A stretch of 64,000 nucleotides of DNA, taken from positions 7,742,501 through 7,806,500 of the forward strand of contig NZ_CP071091.1 in assembly GCF_017301635.1 (NCBI RefSeq), read 5' to 3'. Made by a program: the position numbers and the translations under genes. The notes under the pieces are model-generated. The model was not told where the DNA came from, made no database searches, and saw only the letters and a program-made list of their open reading frames with translations. Source of the stretch: Myxococcus landrumus (lineage in GTDB: Bacteria > Myxococcota > Myxococcia > Myxococcales > Myxococcaceae). Below are positions 48,467 to 55,893 of the stretch, one piece after another (the first letter of the stretch is position 1; each line of letters begins with the position of its first letter).

Positions 48467-50566
48467 TTGCGTGCTGGTTACCTTGCGGTGGGGGTGGGAA
48501 TGTCACTCACGCTGGGGCGCGCCGGCTGGGAGCGCGCGGTACTGCTCGCGATGTCCTTCGAGGCCCTGAAGGTCATCAGCGCCCACTTCGTGTTTCCGCC
48601 CTTCAGCGGGGCCATCCTCTGGTTGCCCGCGGGGATGACGCTGGCGTTCCTGCTGCGCTCTCCCCGGAGCATGTGGCCCACGTTGCTGTTCGCCGTCTTC
48701 GCGGTGGAGGTGTGCTCGGAGCTGGCCATGGGCAGGCCCTGGGGGCTGGCCGCGACCTGGGCGGTGGGCAACATGCTGCGCACCTGGCTGGGGGCCGCGC
48801 TGATGTCGCGCTGGCCGGGAGGCGACGTTCGCTTCCGTCGCGTGCAGGACGTCATGGGGTTGCTGTTCCTGGGGGCCGCCATCGGAGTGCTGCCGAGCGC
48901 GACGCTGGGAGCGCTGGGCGCGACGACGTGGCTGGGCCTGGTGTCGTTCTGGCGGGAGTGGCTGGTCTGGTGGCTGAGCGACGCGCTGGGCACGGTGCTG
49001 GTGGCGCCGCTGGTGTTGACGTGGTGGCCATCGGGCAAGAGGTCTTCTCCTCCGAGGCGGCGGCTGGAGTCGTATGTCTTGTTGTTCTTCGTGCTCCTGG
49101 TCGGGGTGCTCGTCTTCCAGGGCGACACGCCGTCGGGCTCCGCGGCGGTCTCCACCACGTTGCCCTACGCGGCGTTTCCGCTGGTCATCGCCGCGGCGTT
49201 GCGATTGGGCGCGCGCGGGGCGGCGAGCGCGTCCGCGGTGATGAGCGCGGTGGCGGTGGAGTACACGCGCCTGGGTCGAGGGCCTTTCGGTGAGCTGACG
49301 GTGTCGGTGTCCGAGCGGGTGTTGTCGGTGCAGGTGTTTCTCGCGGTGCTCAGCCTGTCCGCGTTGACGGTGGCGGCGGTGGTGTCGGAGCGGCGGCGCG
49401 CGGAGACGGCGCAGCGGGTGCTGGCCACGGTGGGGGCGGTGCTGGCCGAGTCGCCGGATTGGCGGGGGACGTTGCCTCGGGTGACGCGGCTGTTGGTCCC
49501 CGAGGTGGCGGCGGGGGCGGCCATCTGGTTGCGCGACGGGAGCGATGTGGTGGAGCGCGTGGCCGCGCACGGGTGGACGCCCGAGCGGGAGGCGGGGCTT
49601 CGCGGGTGGTTTCCTCCGCTGCCGTCGGAGACCCGGTCGTGGGAGGGCGCGGAGGGCTCGGGCGTGCTGGTGCCGTTGCGGGTGCGCGGGGTGGAGGTGG
49701 GCGCGCTGGCGATGGAGCTGGGGCGCGGGGCTCGGGGGCACAAGGAGCAGGTGCTCGCGGAGGATGTGGCGCGGCGGTGCTCGATGGCGCTGGAGAACGC
49801 GCGGCTGCTGGAAGAGGCGCGCGCGGCCGTCGCGGTTCGCGAGGACTTCATCTCGGTGGCGGCGCATGAGCTGCGCACGCCGCTGGCCACGCTCACGTTG
49901 CGGGTGCAGGGCTTGATGGGGTTGTTGGCTCGGCGGGCTGGGATGGACCGCTTCGTGATGGAGCGGCTGGAGGCCATCTCCCAGCAGGGGCGGCGGCTCA
50001 CGCGGCTGGTGGAGAACGTGCTGGACGTCAGCCTGTTCAAGACCGGCGGGCCCGAGCTTCAGCGCGAGTGGGTGGACCTCACCGCGTTGGTGGAGGAGGT
50101 GCTGGAGCGCTACGCGGTCGAGGCGGTCCGCTCCGGCAGCACGTTGCGGCTGACGGTGTCGGGAGGACGGGTGCGCGGGTGGTTGGACCGGGTGCGCGTG
50201 GAGCAGGCGCTCTCCAACCTGTTGGCCAACGCGCTCAAGTTTGGCGCGGGGGCGGAGGTAGACGTGGCGTTGGGCCAGGTGGGTCGGCGCGCGCGGGTGG
50301 TGGTGACGGACCGGGGCATCGGCATTCCGGCGGAGGCTCGGGAGCGCATCTTCGGCCCCTTCGAGCGCGCGGTCTCCTCGCACGAGTATGGAGGGCTGGG
50401 GCTGGGGCTGTACCTCACCCGGCGCATCGCCGAGGCGCATGGTGGCTCCATCCATGTCGCGAGCACGGAGGGGGCTGGGGCTTCATTCGTGTTGGAGCTT
50501 CCGGTGGAGCCGGGGTTGTCGCTCCAGGGGGCGGATTCGGACTCGCTGCCGCGAGCTGGCGCTTGA
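48467..50566 (+). CDS. MASE1-GAF sensor histidine kinase
   Basis: 699-residue inner-membrane sensor. An N-terminal MASE1 domain of about eight helices (~5-290; GAILWLPAGMTLAFLL), a GAF-like domain (~310-440), HisKA with His467 in VAAHELRTPLATL and HATPase_c (NLLANALKFG; DRGIGIP; GGLGLGLYL). There is no receiver, unlike the MASE1 kinase at 16.7-19.1 kb. The start is uncertain: TTG 48467 gives the typical MASE1 beginning; ATG 48500 is an alternative. Divergent from the metallopeptidase gene; mtgA follows 51 bp downstream. Confidence 0.85.
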   Translation: MRAGYLAVGVGMSLTLGRAGWERAVLLAMSFEALKVISAHFVFPPFSGAILWLPAGMTLAFLLRSPRSMWPTLLFAVFAVEVCSELAMGRPWGLAATWAVGNMLRTWLGAALMSRWPGGDVRFRRVQDVMGLLFLGAAIGVLPSATLGALGATTWLGLVSFWREWLVWWLSDALGTVLVAPLVLTWWPSGKRSSPPRRRLESYVLLFFVLLVGVLVFQGDTPSGSAAVSTTLPYAAFPLVIAAALRLGARGAASASAVMSAVAVEYTRLGRGPFGELTVSVSERVLSVQVFLAVLSLSALTVAAVVSERRRAETAQRVLATVGAVLAESPDWRGTLPRVTRLLVPEVAAGAAIWLRDGSDVVERVAAHGWTPEREAGLRGWFPPLPSETRSWEGAEGSGVLVPLRVRGVEVGALAMELGRGARGHKEQVLAEDVARRCSMALENARLLEEARAAVAVREDFISVAAHELRTPLATLTLRVQGLMGLLARRAGMDRFVMERLEAISQQGRRLTRLVENVLDVSLFKTGGPELQREWVDLTALVEEVLERYAVEAVRSGSTLRLTVSGGRVRGWLDRVRVEQALSNLLANALKFGAGAEVDVALGQVGRRARVVVTDRGIGIPAEARERIFGPFERAVSSHEYGGLGLGLYLTRRIAEAHGGSIHVASTEGAGASFVLELPVEPGLSLQGADSDSLPRAGA

Positions 50567-50617
50567 GCGGCGGCTCGCTGGGGAACCGGACACGGGAGCG
50601 TGCTATGCACGGCGCCG

Positions 50618-51472
50618 ATGTCGACCCTGGATGGACGCCCCGAGCCGTCTGCCGCCGTGACGCCGCCTCGCCGCAAGGCGTGGCGTTTCAAGGTGCTGCT
50701 CGCGGGGGTGGTGTTGCTGTTCGGCTTCGGAGTGTACGAGTACGTCACGCTGCCGGAGGCGGCGGCCTTCGAGCGGGAGAATCCGAAGTCGACGGCGCTG
50801 ATGGAGCAGCGTGCCGAGGAGGCTCGCGAGGCGGGCAAGAAGGTCCGGCGCCGGCAGCACTGGGTTTCGTTGGCGGCGGTCTCGAAGACCGCGGTGGCCG
50901 CGGTGCTGGTGTCCGAGGACGCGGGCTTCTACGGGCACGAGGGGCTGGACACGACAGAGGTGCGCCGGGCGCTGGAGGAGGCGTGGGAGAAGGGCAAGCT
51001 GGGGCGGGGGGCATCGACCATCACCCAGCAGCTCGCGAAGAACCTCTGGCTGTCCACGGACCGGAGCTTGTTCCGCAAGGCGAAGGAGCTGGTGTTGGCG
51101 CGCAGGTTGGAGGACGCGCTCACGAAGAAGCGCATCCTCACGCTGTACCTCAACGTCATCGAGTGGGGGAACGGCGTCTACGGAATCGAAGCGGGGGCTC
51201 GCGAGCACTTCGGTGTGTCCGCGTCGCAGCTCTCCATCGGGCAAGGCGCCATCCTCGCCGCGATGCTTCCGGCGCCTCGGAAGCGCTCGCCGTCCTCCGG
51301 CTCGCGAGCCTTGTGGAAGCGGGCGCACTGGATTGTGGAGCAGCTCGAGTCGGTGGGCCGCATCTCCAACGCCGAGGCCAGCGACGCGCGTGGGGACATC
51401 GACCGGCTCCTGGGCCGCACGCCCGCTGCCAGCGCGGAGGCGGCCGAGGAGGACGGAGGCGACGACACGTAG
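50618..51472 (+). CDS. mtgA: Monofunctional peptidoglycan glycosyltransferase
   Basis: 284-residue GT51 enzyme that polymerises lipid II glycan chains at the inner membrane. One N-terminal anchor helix (~27-45), then the GT51 motifs: SEDAGFYGHEGLD with the catalytic Glu, GASTITQQLAKN, KAKELVLARRLE, RILTLYLNVIEWG and LPAPRKRSP. No transpeptidase domain. The acidic C-terminal tail is unusual. ATG 50618 is chosen; an in-frame GTG at 50600 is possible, neither with a good ribosome site. Same strand as the upstream MASE1 kinase and the downstream MprF-like gene. Confidence 0.93.
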   Translation: MSTLDGRPEPSAAVTPPRRKAWRFKVLLAGVVLLFGFGVYEYVTLPEAAAFERENPKSTALMEQRAEEAREAGKKVRRRQHWVSLAAVSKTAVAAVLVSEDAGFYGHEGLDTTEVRRALEEAWEKGKLGRGASTITQQLAKNLWLSTDRSLFRKAKELVLARRLEDALTKKRILTLYLNVIEWGNGVYGIEAGAREHFGVSASQLSIGQGAILAAMLPAPRKRSPSSGSRALWKRAHWIVEQLESVGRISNAEASDARGDIDRLLGRTPAASAEAAEEDGGDDT

Positions 51473-51547
51473 CCTTGTCATCACCTCCACGCGGGTCGAG
51501 ACTTGATGGGACGTTGAGCCCCGTTCAGTTCGAGGAGTCCGAGGTCC

Positions 51548-52924
51548 ATGGTCGCTGTGGGTGAGTCAGGGAGTGACGAGGAGCGGGAGCGGGCGCTGGA
51601 GCTGCTGCGCCGGTTCGGTTGGAACGCCACGTCCTTCCAGGTGTTGATGCCGGGCTTCCTCTACTGGTTCGACCCGGCGGGGGATGCCTTCGTCGCCTAT
51701 GTGGACACCGGTGGCGCGTGGGTCGCGGCGGGTGCGCCCATCACCTCCGAGGCGTCCCTCTCGCGAGCGGTGGAGGGCTTCCGGGACGCCGCGCGACGCG
51801 CGGGCCGTCGCGTGTGCTTCTTCGCCACGGAGCCTCGGCTGACGGAGTGGGCGCCGATGGAGTCTCTCGCCATCGGCGAGCAGCCGGTCTGGGAGCCGTC
51901 ACGCTGGGATGCGGTGGTGCGCGGAAGCCGGAGTCTGCGAGAGCAGCTTCGCCGCGCGCGCTCGCACGGCGTGGTGGTGCGTGAGGTTCCAGCAGAAGCT
52001 CTCGAGGATGAGTCCCACCCCACGCGTCAGGCACTGGAGCGTCTGAAGAAGCGCTGGCTCGCATCGCGCCGCATGGCCCCCATGGGGTTCCTGGTTCGGC
52101 TGTCCCCGGACACCTTCGCGCGCGAGCGTCGTGCCTTCGCGGCGGAGGCGAAGGGCGAGTTCGTGGGCTTCTTGCTGGTGTCACCCGTCTACGCGCGTGA
52201 CGGCTGGTTCCTCCAGGACCTCTTGAGGGACCCCGAGGCCCCCAACGGCACCGCGGAAGCGATGGTGGACGCGGCCATGCGCGCCGCCGCCGCCGAGGGC
52301 CGGCGCTATGTGACGCTGGGCCTGGCACCGCTCGCGGGGCCCGTACGTCCATGGCTGCGATTGGCTCGCGCATGTGGCAGGCCGCTGTTCGACTTCGAGG
52401 GGCTGCGCGCCTTCAAGGCGAAGTTCCGCCCGGACAGTTGGGTGCCCCTCTACCTCGCCTATCCCGAGCCGCGAGGCGGAGTGCTGGCCATGTACGACGC
52501 GCTTCGCGCCTTCGCGCGCGGGGGACTGGTGCGCTTCGGTCTGGCCACGTTGTCGAGGCGGCCCCGGCTCCTGGTGCATGGGCTGGCGGTGCTGCTCGTG
52601 CCCTGGACGGCGCTGCTGGCGCTGCCCGCGACGGCGCGCTGGTTTCCTTCCGCGAAGGTGCAGTGGGGCTGGGTGCTGTTCGACGTGGCGCTGGCGGCGG
52701 GCCTCTTCTCCCTGGTGCGCCGATGGCGAGAGGGTTTGGCCACCGCGCTGGTGGGGCTCACCGCCGCGGATGCCTGTCTCACCTTCGTGCAGGCCGCGAC
52801 CTACAATGCGCCCCGTGCTCGGGGGCCGGTAGACTGGCTCGTCATCACCGCCGCCGTGTTGGCGCCCGCGACGGCATCGGGACTGCTCCTCCGTGCGAGA
52901 GACTTCCGGTTGCCTGCACGCTAG
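51548..52924 (+). CDS. DUF2156 (MprF-type catalytic domain) protein with C-terminal helices
   Basis: 458 residues. The N-terminal ~320 residues form the GNAT-like DUF2156 fold of phosphatidylglycerol lysyltransferases (EPSRWDAVVRGSRSLREQLRRA, KKRWLASR, GEFVGFLLVSP, GTAEAMVDAAMR, FKAKFRPDSWVPLYLAYP). Four hydrophobic helices follow (~343-450). In MprF the order is reversed: membrane flippase first, catalytic domain last. It may aminoacylate a membrane lipid to alter surface charge (inference). The ATG has GAGG upstream. It sits between mtgA and an unknown gene, suggesting an envelope-related cluster. Confidence 0.85.
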   Translation: MVAVGESGSDEERERALELLRRFGWNATSFQVLMPGFLYWFDPAGDAFVAYVDTGGAWVAAGAPITSEASLSRAVEGFRDAARRAGRRVCFFATEPRLTEWAPMESLAIGEQPVWEPSRWDAVVRGSRSLREQLRRARSHGVVVREVPAEALEDESHPTRQALERLKKRWLASRRMAPMGFLVRLSPDTFARERRAFAAEAKGEFVGFLLVSPVYARDGWFLQDLLRDPEAPNGTAEAMVDAAMRAAAAEGRRYVTLGLAPLAGPVRPWLRLARACGRPLFDFEGLRAFKAKFRPDSWVPLYLAYPEPRGGVLAMYDALRAFARGGLVRFGLATLSRRPRLLVHGLAVLLVPWTALLALPATARWFPSAKVQWGWVLFDVALAAGLFSLVRRWREGLATALVGLTAADACLTFVQAATYNAPRARGPVDWLVITAAVLAPATASGLLLRARDFRLPAR

Positions 52925-52950
52925 TCCGGCATGCGCAGGAGGTAGGGGCG

Positions 52951-53574
52951 ATGAAGGAACAGCACAGGTACTACCTGGGATGTGGCTTCGCCTGGTGGGT
53001 GATGCACATCTTCTTCCGCCCCTTCGAGAGCGTCGAGCTGGCGGTGCTGGGGTCCGTGGATGACCGCATCGCGGAGTTCTCGGAGCGTGCCGAGGGGCTC
53101 GCGTCGTGGCTGTTGGATGAGATTGGAAACGAAGACCTCGTGTATCGGGTGGAAGGGAAGGGGACTTCGATTTTCGCCGTGCTCGAGGTGTCCGAGCCTC
53201 GGGTGAAGGAGTGGATGTTCCGGCTCATCCAGGTGATGGAGGCGCGGGACCTGGGCGAACCCTCCCGGAGATACGCGGACCTGTACTGCCTGATGATGGG
53301 CTGGCAGCTCCACATGGCGGTGGTTGCCCAGGCCTACCTCGATGGATTCCACGCCGAGAGCGCCGGAGTCCGGAGCGATGTCGCCGCGCTCTTCATCCAG
53401 TGGCTGCGCGAAGCGCTGGAAGACGCCTGCCGCACCTACCTGTCGTGCTCCTCCGAGGACCTGCTGCGAGATGAGCAGGTCCTCGGCACCTACGAAGCGC
53501 TCGCCGTGGATTGGCGCCGCGCAGTCGATGAGGCGCTGGAGCGCTACTTGGGGGCACCGACGAGCTGGGCGTAG
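52951..53574 (+). CDS. Unknown 207-residue protein
   Basis: I do not recognise this protein. It is acidic, mostly helical and Trp-rich, with a slightly hydrophobic N-terminus (YYLGCGFAWWVMHIFF) that could be a buried helix rather than a signal. Several cysteines (Cys11; DACRTYLSC near ~165-175) are present. No enzyme motif. ATG 52951 is secure: AGGAGG is eight bases upstream. It starts 27 bp after the MprF-like gene and probably shares its operon. Its last 31 bp overlap the 3' end of the convergent SnoaL-like gene. Confidence 0.75.
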   Translation: MKEQHRYYLGCGFAWWVMHIFFRPFESVELAVLGSVDDRIAEFSERAEGLASWLLDEIGNEDLVYRVEGKGTSIFAVLEVSEPRVKEWMFRLIQVMEARDLGEPSRRYADLYCLMMGWQLHMAVVAQAYLDGFHAESAGVRSDVAALFIQWLREALEDACRTYLSCSSEDLLRDEQVLGTYEALAVDWRRAVDEALERYLGAPTSWA

Positions 53575-53993
53575 TCCTTGTTTCGCCAGACGCGCACCCG
53601 CCACTCGGCGTCCTCGTCGCGCGTCCACACCATGGACAACATTCCGCGCCGGTCAGGCCAAGGCTGGCCGTCGAATGTCGCGCCGGACTGGGTCCACTCC
53701 CAATCCACCACCGCCACATCGGGACGCAGGAAGCGGACGCCCAGGACGCGCGTCGTGGACTTCGCCTGGGCGAAGCTCACGCGTCCCGGCTGGGGCGTGG
53801 GCGAGAAGATGGCCTCATGCGTCTCCTCGATGGCCTTGCGTCCGCGCAGCCACGTCCCCGGCGGCGCATTGAAGTCCGCGTCCTCCGCGAAGCATGCGGC
53901 CAGGCGCCGCGCATCCATGTCCTTCAGTGCTTCGCGGACGCGCTCCACCGCGGCCAGGACACCGGCTTCGTCAAACCCTTGCGTGGGCTCCAT
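53544..53993 (-). CDS. SnoaL-like / DUF4440 (SgcJ-EcaC type) protein
   Basis: 149 residues, a small alpha+beta cone-fold protein of the NTF2/SnoaL superfamily: a helix ALKDMDARRLAACFAEDADF, then GTWLRGRKAIEETHEAIF, and strands with DVAVVDWEWTQSG and RGMLSMVWTRD. Members act as isomerases, cyclases or stress-related small enzymes; the ligand cannot be predicted. ATG 53993 is preceded by GAGGAGAC; the longer frame is rejected. Divergent from a LysR gene with GGACA half-sites between, so it is probably a LysR target. Confidence 0.85.
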   Translation of the reverse strand: MEPTQGFDEAGVLAAVERVREALKDMDARRLAACFAEDADFNAPPGTWLRGRKAIEETHEAIFSPTPQPGRVSFAQAKSTTRVLGVRFLRPDVAVVDWEWTQSGATFDGQPWPDRRGMLSMVWTRDEDAEWRVRVWRNKDYAQLVGAPK

Positions 53994-54073
53994 GTCGTCT
54001 CCTCGTGTGGCGTGTGTGGCCCACAACATGCGAGTCCCGAGCCCCTTGGACAATTCAGCATTCCAGGAAGCTC

Positions 54074-54092
54074 TGTCCTAATCTCAGGGACA
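54074..54092. promoter_or_regulatory. Inverted GGACA half-sites in the LysR divergent gap
   Basis: TGTCC-N9-GGACA ends exactly at the LysR start codon. A further GGACA sits at 54048-54052. Spacing suits an autoregulatory LysR site, but confirmation is lacking. Confidence 0.45.
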
Positions 54093-55013
54093 ATGGACCT
54101 TCGAGCCTTGGACCTCATCGCCGTCTTCGTGCAGGTGGTGGACTCCCGCAGCTTCCGCGCGGCGGCGAAGGTGCTTGGCATGTCCAAGTCCACGGTGAGC
54201 CTGAAGGTGGCGCAACTGGAGGACACGCTGGGCGCGCGGCTGCTGGAGCGGACGACGCGGACGCTGAAGCTGACGGAGGTGGGGACCGCCTTCTACGCCC
54301 AATCCCAGCCCGCGCTCTCGCAGCTCCACGAAGCGGGACAACACGTGCTCGACACCCGCGCGCGTCCCTCCGGCCGGCTGCGCATCGCGATGCTGTTCGA
54401 GCCAGGCCAGCTCCTCCTGAGCGGCATCCTCTCCGAGTACCTCGAGCGCTATCCGGAGGTGCACGTCGACGTGGAGCTGACGGACCGCTACGTCGACCTG
54501 GTCAACGAGGGCTTCGACGTCGCGCTGCGTCCCGGGCCGCTCCCGGACTCCTCCCTCAAGTCCCTCCGCTTCACGATGTCCGGAGGCTTGAAGCTGTACG
54601 CGAGCCCCGCGTACCTCCGCCGCAAGGGCCGCCTCCAGCGCCCCGAGGACCTCGCATCCCACGACTGCCTGGTCATGAGCACGAAGCATCAGCCCGCGCA
54701 GTGGGACTTCGCCCAGGGCCGCCGCAAGGTGGCCGTCCGGGTGAAGGAGCGGATGCGGGTCAACAGCTTCGTGCTCCTGCGAGACCTCGCGGTGGCGGGG
54801 CACGGCATCACCCGGTTGCCGGAGTCCTTCGCGCGCCCGGCGGTGCGCGCTGGAAAGCTGCGCTCGGTGCTGGATGCCTTCGCTCCGCCGCCCGTGGAGT
54901 GGCACGCCCTCTACCCCAGCGCACGAAACCTGTCCCCCAAGGTGCGCGCCTTCCTGGAGGTGCTCGAGCAGCGCTTCCTCCGGGCCTTCGATGAGCTGGC
55001 GAGCACGGCTTGA
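54093..55013 (+). CDS. LysR-family transcriptional regulator
   Basis: 306 residues with the LysR HTH at the N-terminus (~1-60; SRSFRAAAKVLGMSKSTVSLKVAQLE) and an effector-binding domain (~90-295) in the subgroup typified by VDVELTDRYVDLVNEGFDVALR. Start ATG 54093, just after a GGACA half-site. Divergent from the SnoaL-like gene; a 2OG-Fe dioxygenase gene follows 91 bp downstream on the same strand. One or both neighbours are probable targets. Confidence 0.93.
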   Translation: MDLRALDLIAVFVQVVDSRSFRAAAKVLGMSKSTVSLKVAQLEDTLGARLLERTTRTLKLTEVGTAFYAQSQPALSQLHEAGQHVLDTRARPSGRLRIAMLFEPGQLLLSGILSEYLERYPEVHVDVELTDRYVDLVNEGFDVALRPGPLPDSSLKSLRFTMSGGLKLYASPAYLRRKGRLQRPEDLASHDCLVMSTKHQPAQWDFAQGRRKVAVRVKERMRVNSFVLLRDLAVAGHGITRLPESFARPAVRAGKLRSVLDAFAPPPVEWHALYPSARNLSPKVRAFLEVLEQRFLRAFDELASTA

Positions 55014-55104
55014 CGCGTCCGGCTGCCCGGGAGGCGGGCCTGTCGGTTGGGGCACCGACGAGCACCGTGTCGAAGTGGTGTTGACGACGGTGCCCGGAAG
55101 GACG

Positions 55105-55863
55105 ATGTCTCGGTTTCAGACCGCCCGCGCGACCATGAGCTTCTCTCCGCCTGTATCCGCTCCCTCCGCTGTCCTTCCCGCCCTGCGTGACAGGGGTTAT
55201 GCGGTCCTGGACCGCGCGGGCCTGTCCGAGCTGGTGGGCATCCCCGCCTCCACGTTGGACCTCTGGCGGCCCACCTGGAATGACCTCCCCGCCGATGGCT
55301 ACCTGCGCGACGGTGGTCGCTATCGCGCGCGGCGCCACTCGTGCTTCGTCGTGGAGGGCGACACCGTCACCTCGGTGCCGCACCGCGCGCACTGGCAGCC
55401 CGTCGAATACAACGCCCTGCACGGGGGCTTGGAGCGCTGGTTCGAGCCGATGAGCGCCGCCATCGCCGCCCAGCCCGAGTGGCCGAGGTTGCTCAGCCGC
55501 CTTGCCACCTGTGCCTCCGCGCTGAAGGGCGAGCAGCCCTGGTACGTGGAGTCGCATCAGTTCCGCATCGACACGACGGACGGCATCGGCCGCCCGACTC
55601 CAGAGGGCGCGCACCGCGATGGCGTGGACCTGGTCGCGGTGCTGCTCATCGGGCGCCAGGGCATCAAGGGCGGCGAGACGCGCGTCTTCGAGGCCGACGG
55701 CCCCAACGGCATCCGCTTCACCCTGACGGAGCCGTGGTCCGCGCTGCTGCTCGACGACGAGCGCGTCATCCACGAGAGCACGCCCATCCAACCGCTGGAG
55801 GGCACCGGGCATCGGGACACCCTGGTGCTCACCTTCCGCGCGAAGCGCTTCCAGGGGCCCTGA
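55105..55863 (+). CDS. 2OG-Fe(II) dioxygenase family protein
   Basis: 252 residues, cytoplasmic. Matches the 2OG-Fe dioxygenase family that includes L-isoleucine hydroxylases (PF10014 type). The iron ligands are HRDGVD (His and Asp) and His in DERVIHEST; the 2-oxoglutarate Arg lies in HRDTLVLTF. Other family stretches are HRAHWQPVEYNALHGG and YVESHQFRI. Probable substrate: a free amino acid or small metabolite (inference). ATG 55105 is chosen for GGAAGGA just upstream; ATG 55135 is possible. The stop codon lies inside a terminator hairpin. Confidence 0.88.
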   Translation: MSRFQTARATMSFSPPVSAPSAVLPALRDRGYAVLDRAGLSELVGIPASTLDLWRPTWNDLPADGYLRDGGRYRARRHSCFVVEGDTVTSVPHRAHWQPVEYNALHGGLERWFEPMSAAIAAQPEWPRLLSRLATCASALKGEQPWYVESHQFRIDTTDGIGRPTPEGAHRDGVDLVAVLLIGRQGIKGGETRVFEADGPNGIRFTLTEPWSALLLDDERVIHESTPIQPLEGTGHRDTLVLTFRAKRFQGP

Positions 55864-55884
55864 AGCCACGGCGGCCCCTGGAAG
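55848..55884. terminator. 12-bp hairpin overlapping the dioxygenase stop
   Basis: Perfect stem CTTCCAGGGGCC/GGCCCCTGGAAG with a 13-nt loop. The left arm codes the last residues of the dioxygenase; the right arm is 9 bp from the convergent stop. No U-tract. Confidence 0.6.
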
Positions 55885-55893
55885 AAGCACCGC

